From an uncultured Clostridia bacterium (GTDB taxonomy: Bacteria; Bacillota; Clostridia; Oscillospirales; Acutalibacteraceae), in the NCBI GenBank assembly GCA_947631945.1, contig CANRNI010000017.1:1-52743 (forward strand): a stretch of 52,743 bases of DNA, written 5' to 3'. The position numbers were made by a program, and so were the translations under genes. Shown here in pieces: positions 50,709 to 52,743 of this stretch; position 1 is the first letter of the stretch; every line of letters begins with the position of its first letter. Under the pieces are notes generated by a model. It saw nothing but the letters and a program-made list of their open reading frames with translations. It ran no database searches and was not told the DNA's origin.

Positions 50709-51757
50709 CGTTCACGCTCCCTTTCTGTTTTTTTCTGTGCGGCGATTCGGTGCATCTGTCCGACATTCTGCGGAGAACAATGCGGTGTTTCATTTGTCAT
50801 GCTAATTTCCTCCTTTGTGGATTTTTGCGGAAGTTGTAATACCCGACAAAGATATTCGTTTATATCCTTACCTGCGGGAGCGGGCTTGTTGATAACGGTA
50901 TAGCTGTCCGAAAGATGCCGCATAATAGATGACGCGGCGAACCGTCCCGCCGCGTCGTTGTCCAAATGGAGATATATGGTTTTTGCTTTCGGATGCTTTT
51001 CCAAAAAGGATCGAAGCGTGTCCGGTAGTTTTGCCGGCTTGCTTTCGTCCTTCGTTTTGTACACGCCGGAAAGAGCGATCAGCGTATGCTCCCGCAGATC
51101 TGCGCCATACATTTGCAACAGCGTCGCGTAAGATAAAAGGTCTATCGCGCTCTCAAAGAAATGAACTTTATCGGCGTTTTCGGAAACGAGCCGGAACGTA
51201 TATTCCTTGTTGCTGCCCGACGCTTCGCCAAAATATCTGCGTTCCGTCGTGCCTCTCATTCCCGCGTATCTCGGTACATTTTTCTCATCGAATCCGACGA
51301 ATACGACATTGTGCATCGGCAGACTTTCATAGATACTTCCGTTCGAGATACAGTGTCTGATGATGTTTTCCGCGATACCGCGCCGCTTTAAATATCCGAT
51401 CGCTCTGTTGTTGTTCGGAGCTTTGTCGGGCAGAACAAATTCCTTGTCTTTTTCTTTTTTCGGCGCGGCGGACGGTACGACGCACTGCGGACTGTATCTA
51501 AGGTCAAGAAGTTCCGCAACCGCGTCGTTGAAGCTGTAATCTTTAACTTTTACGAGGTAGCTAAGCGCACTTTTGCCGCCGAAGCCCCTCGACCACCACA
51601 TCCACATTCCGTTGGAAATCTTCAAACTGTCGTGTATCTTTGTGCAGAAAACATTCCCGCAGAGAGGAACTAATTCCTCCGGCTCACGGGTTTGCAGATA
51701 AGTCAGCAAATCAATTTCAAGCGCCCTGCCAATATCCTCCGACGTGAATTTTGACAT
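50705..51757 (-). CDS. DUF3991/TOPRIM primase-like protein
   Basis: The 350-residue protein has an N-terminal zinc-finger-like region (LVPLCGNVFCTKIHDSLKIS, WWSRGFGGKSALSYL) followed by a TOPRIM fold. In the TOPRIM part, NVVFVGFDEKN precedes FFESAIDLLSYAT (catalytic Glu) and YLHLDNDAAGRFAA (D-x-D). It is probably a primase-like enzyme for the ICE. The last 31 codons begin at an internal ATG with AAAGGAGG ahead of it (ATG at 50800), so a separate short product (MTNETPHCSPQNVGQMHRIA...) may also be made. The left remnant at 1102 is a broken relative. Confidence 0.82.
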   Translation of the reverse strand: MSKFTSEDIGRALEIDLLTYLQTREPEELVPLCGNVFCTKIHDSLKISNGMWMWWSRGFGGKSALSYLVKVKDYSFNDAVAELLDLRYSPQCVVPSAAPKKEKDKEFVLPDKAPNNNRAIGYLKRRGIAENIIRHCISNGSIYESLPMHNVVFVGFDEKNVPRYAGMRGTTERRYFGEASGSNKEYTFRLVSENADKVHFFESAIDLLSYATLLQMYGADLREHTLIALSGVYKTKDESKPAKLPDTLRSFLEKHPKAKTIYLHLDNDAAGRFAASSIMRHLSDSYTVINKPAPAGKDINEYLCRVLQLPQKSTKEEISMTNETPHCSPQNVGQMHRIAAQKKTERERER

Positions 51758-51893
51758 AAAATTACACCCCTTTTCACAGCATAAATTTACTGCCGTTTGG
51801 CAGTGAGCTATGTAAACAAGTTAATTCTCGCTTAATGAAAAACCGGGGATATGTACGGAAACAAGCCTACAAGCGGCTTGTTCCTTTTTTCGC

Positions 51894-52061
51894 TTACGGC
51901 GGATTTACAGCAGATTCTTTTTTCTTGAAATTCGGACAGAAAACGATCTGCGCCTTGTAACTCTGCTTGCAGTCGCTTTCACAGTCGCTGCAAAGAATGT
52001 TGTACTCAATTTCTCCTAAGTCATTTTTGAAAAAACACAGTTCATCTTCTGTGGTTTTCAC
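51894..52061 (-). CDS. Small Cys-rich ICE protein
   Basis: A GTG with AGGAGG nine bases upstream opens a 55-residue frame: KTTEDELCFFKND, EYNILCSDCESDCKQSYKAQ, IVFCPNFKKKES. The cysteine spacing C-x2-C-x3-C-K-Q-S, with a further C in FCPNFK, suggests a zinc-binding knuckle. Its GTG overlaps the previous gene's stop (ATGTGA). It is the intact counterpart of the chimeric remnant at 1978. The function is unknown. Confidence 0.7.
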   Translation of the reverse strand: MKTTEDELCFFKNDLGEIEYNILCSDCESDCKQSYKAQIVFCPNFKKKESAVNPP

Positions 52062-52348
52062 ATAGGCTCACCTCCTGAGTTTATTTTTTTCATAAGACCG
52101 CGTGCCGTTTCCCTGCGGTTATCCGAACATGGCGGGAGTAGCCGCAAGGAAAGTCTGTCTTTTAGAATTTCATACTCGACGCAGCCGTTACCATCGTCAT
52201 AGAGAAGTTTACAATATGCCGGGTACAAATCGGAGTAACGAAACAACCTCTTTTTTAAATCTGTGTTGTATGTTATAATGCTAACTTTTTTATCGTACTC
52301 GTTAAAACAAATTTCGGTTGTTCGCTCCCGTTTTTTACTTCTGTACAC
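52058..52348 (-). CDS. Conserved small ICE protein
   Basis: The 96-residue protein reads EICFNEYDKKVSIITYNTDL, KKRLFRYSDLYPAYCKLLYD and DRLSLRLLPPCSDNRRETAR. The pattern N-x-x-L-K-K-R-L-x-x-x-x-x-x-Y-P, and later S-x-R-x-x-P-P-x-S-x-x-R, is found in small ICE proteins of this family; the function is unknown. It is translationally coupled to the Cys-rich gene. Confidence 0.62.
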   Translation of the reverse strand: MYRSKKRERTTEICFNEYDKKVSIITYNTDLKKRLFRYSDLYPAYCKLLYDDGNGCVEYEILKDRLSLRLLPPCSDNRRETARGLMKKINSGGEPM

Positions 52349-52397
52349 TGTAAGCTCTCCTTTTTAGAAAAAATTTTTTAGCAGGACGTTTTTTTGG

Positions 52398-52526
52398 TTA
52401 ATTTCCTACGGTTTGAACCGTGAAAAATTGAAAAAAATCAAACAGCATCGCCCTAAATGAATCACTGTTCATTCTAAACTGCGCTGTTTGGCAAAAGGTT
52501 AATTCTTCACGGTTTGAACCGTAAAA
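52398..52526. promoter_or_regulatory. Two palindromic operator-like sites
   Basis: GGTTAATT followed by a 14-base palindrome ACGGTTTGAACCGT occurs twice, with the palindromes at 52408-52421 and 52509-52522. A CAAACAGC/GCTGTTTG hairpin lies between them. The pair is upstream of the small ICE operon and probably binds a regulator; an iteron or replication role is possible. The 295-base interval has no gene. Confidence 0.65.
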
Positions 52527-52600
52527 ATCACATATTTATTAAAATTGCAATAATTCTACAAATTAATATGACAAAAAATTTAAAAATTTTTGTGGAATAT

Positions 52601-52640
52601 GGAAAAGGGAGTGCGCATTTGTTTTCGCAGTCCCTTTTCC
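52601..52640 (-). terminator. Hairpin after the partial gene
   Basis: GGAAAAGGGA (52601-52610) pairs with TCCCTTTTCC (52631-52640), with a further TGCG/CGCA inside. It follows the stop of the gene at 52644, although only a weak T run comes after. Confidence 0.55.
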
Positions 52641-52643
52641 GAC

Positions 52644-52743
52644 CTATCTTACAATTTCAGTTCTCCCTTTTTCGGGCGGAACATCTGTAATTTCCTCGTC
52701 AACGATTTCATTTTCTTTCCTGTCAAGATTGAGCATCGAGTTG
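52644..52743 (-). CDS. C-terminal end of an ICE gene (cut by the window edge)
   Basis: The frame entering from the right edge reads NSMLNLDRKENEIVDEEITD, then VPPEKGRTEIVR, and stops. The last 32 residues are charged and give no family. It is on the same strand as the ICE genes and is followed by a hairpin. Confidence 0.5.
   Translation of the reverse strand, partial: NSMLNLDRKENEIVDEEITDVPPEKGRTEIVR

Larger units (their letters stand above)
34540..52743 (-). mobile_element. Tn1549-type ICE, conjugation module (partial)
   Basis: This block holds, on one strand, the relaxosome (MobC, relaxase, oriT), coupling protein, type IV secretion channel and accessory genes in the usual order for Tn1549-like ICEs. 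The element continues beyond the right end of the window. Its integrase and attachment sites are not seen here, although the serine recombinase fragment at 67-270 is of the right type. Confidence 0.85.

Noticed and set aside
52408-52522. CRISPR-like repeats
   Set aside because: There are only two copies and the spacing is too long; they fit operator sites better. No CRISPR array or Cas gene is seen in the window.

Overview
The window looks like a piece of an anaerobic gut or rumen Clostridia chromosome, Ruminococcus/Oscillospiraceae-like. The signs are strong AGGAGG ribosome binding sites, low-to-moderate GC, a secreted dockerin protein, a DNRLRE/BACON/RHS surface toxin, and a Tn1549-type integrative conjugative element (ICE). 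This placement is inferred from gene content; no rRNA or tRNA is present.

Left part (1-7.8 kb): debris of an ICE accessory end on the minus strand. It holds a sigma-like regulator, a MazF/PemK toxin, a 50-residue SHOCT-like protein, an MT-A70 adenine methylase and a truncated serine recombinase. A 5-kb segment sits inside it, bracketed by two 318-bp direct repeats (733-1050, 6042-6359). That segment carries a complete four-gene operon behind a consensus sigma-A promoter: a DUF1413-like protein, an ImmA/IrrE metalloprotease, a class III nucleotide cyclase fused to a degenerate Nudix domain, and a three-helix membrane protein resembling the Pycsar effector PycTM. I read this as a Pycsar-like antiphage module with an unusual cyclase architecture, and it is the most interesting system in the window. 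The same segment holds a MITE with TTAA target duplications and several broken genes.

Middle part (8.3-34.3 kb): host-type or accessory genes for exported proteins. They include an Ig-like protein, a trypsin-like protease, a PI-PLC-like phosphodiesterase, two large secreted proteins (one with a C-terminal dockerin), and a lipoprotein. An ECF sigma factor lies beside anti-sigma-like genes. Four copies of one promoter motif (GTGTCACA, 16 bases, RACT, AT-rich -10) occur here and probably mark that sigma factor's targets. An IS110 element separates the sigma gene from an XRE regulator. Next come an orphan receiver protein, an M28-like peptidase, and a 2,024-residue RHS polymorphic toxin whose frame continues 43 codons past a TGA into the start of a membrane immunity candidate.

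Right part (34.5-52.7 kb): a nearly contiguous ICE transfer module on the minus strand. In transcription order it holds small regulatory genes, a TOPRIM/DUF3991 protein, a DpnD/PcfM-like protein, oriT, MobC, relaxase, PcfB, an ArdC-like protein, VirD4, Maff2, VirB6, DNA methylase, PrgI, VirB4, AIM24 and an M23 hydrolase. Two cargo insertions interrupt it. One is a zincin peptidase with a small partner and its own promoter, between VirB6 and Maff2. The other is a plus-strand XRE regulator with a 57-residue membrane peptide, between PrgI and the methylase. The window ends inside a further ICE gene.
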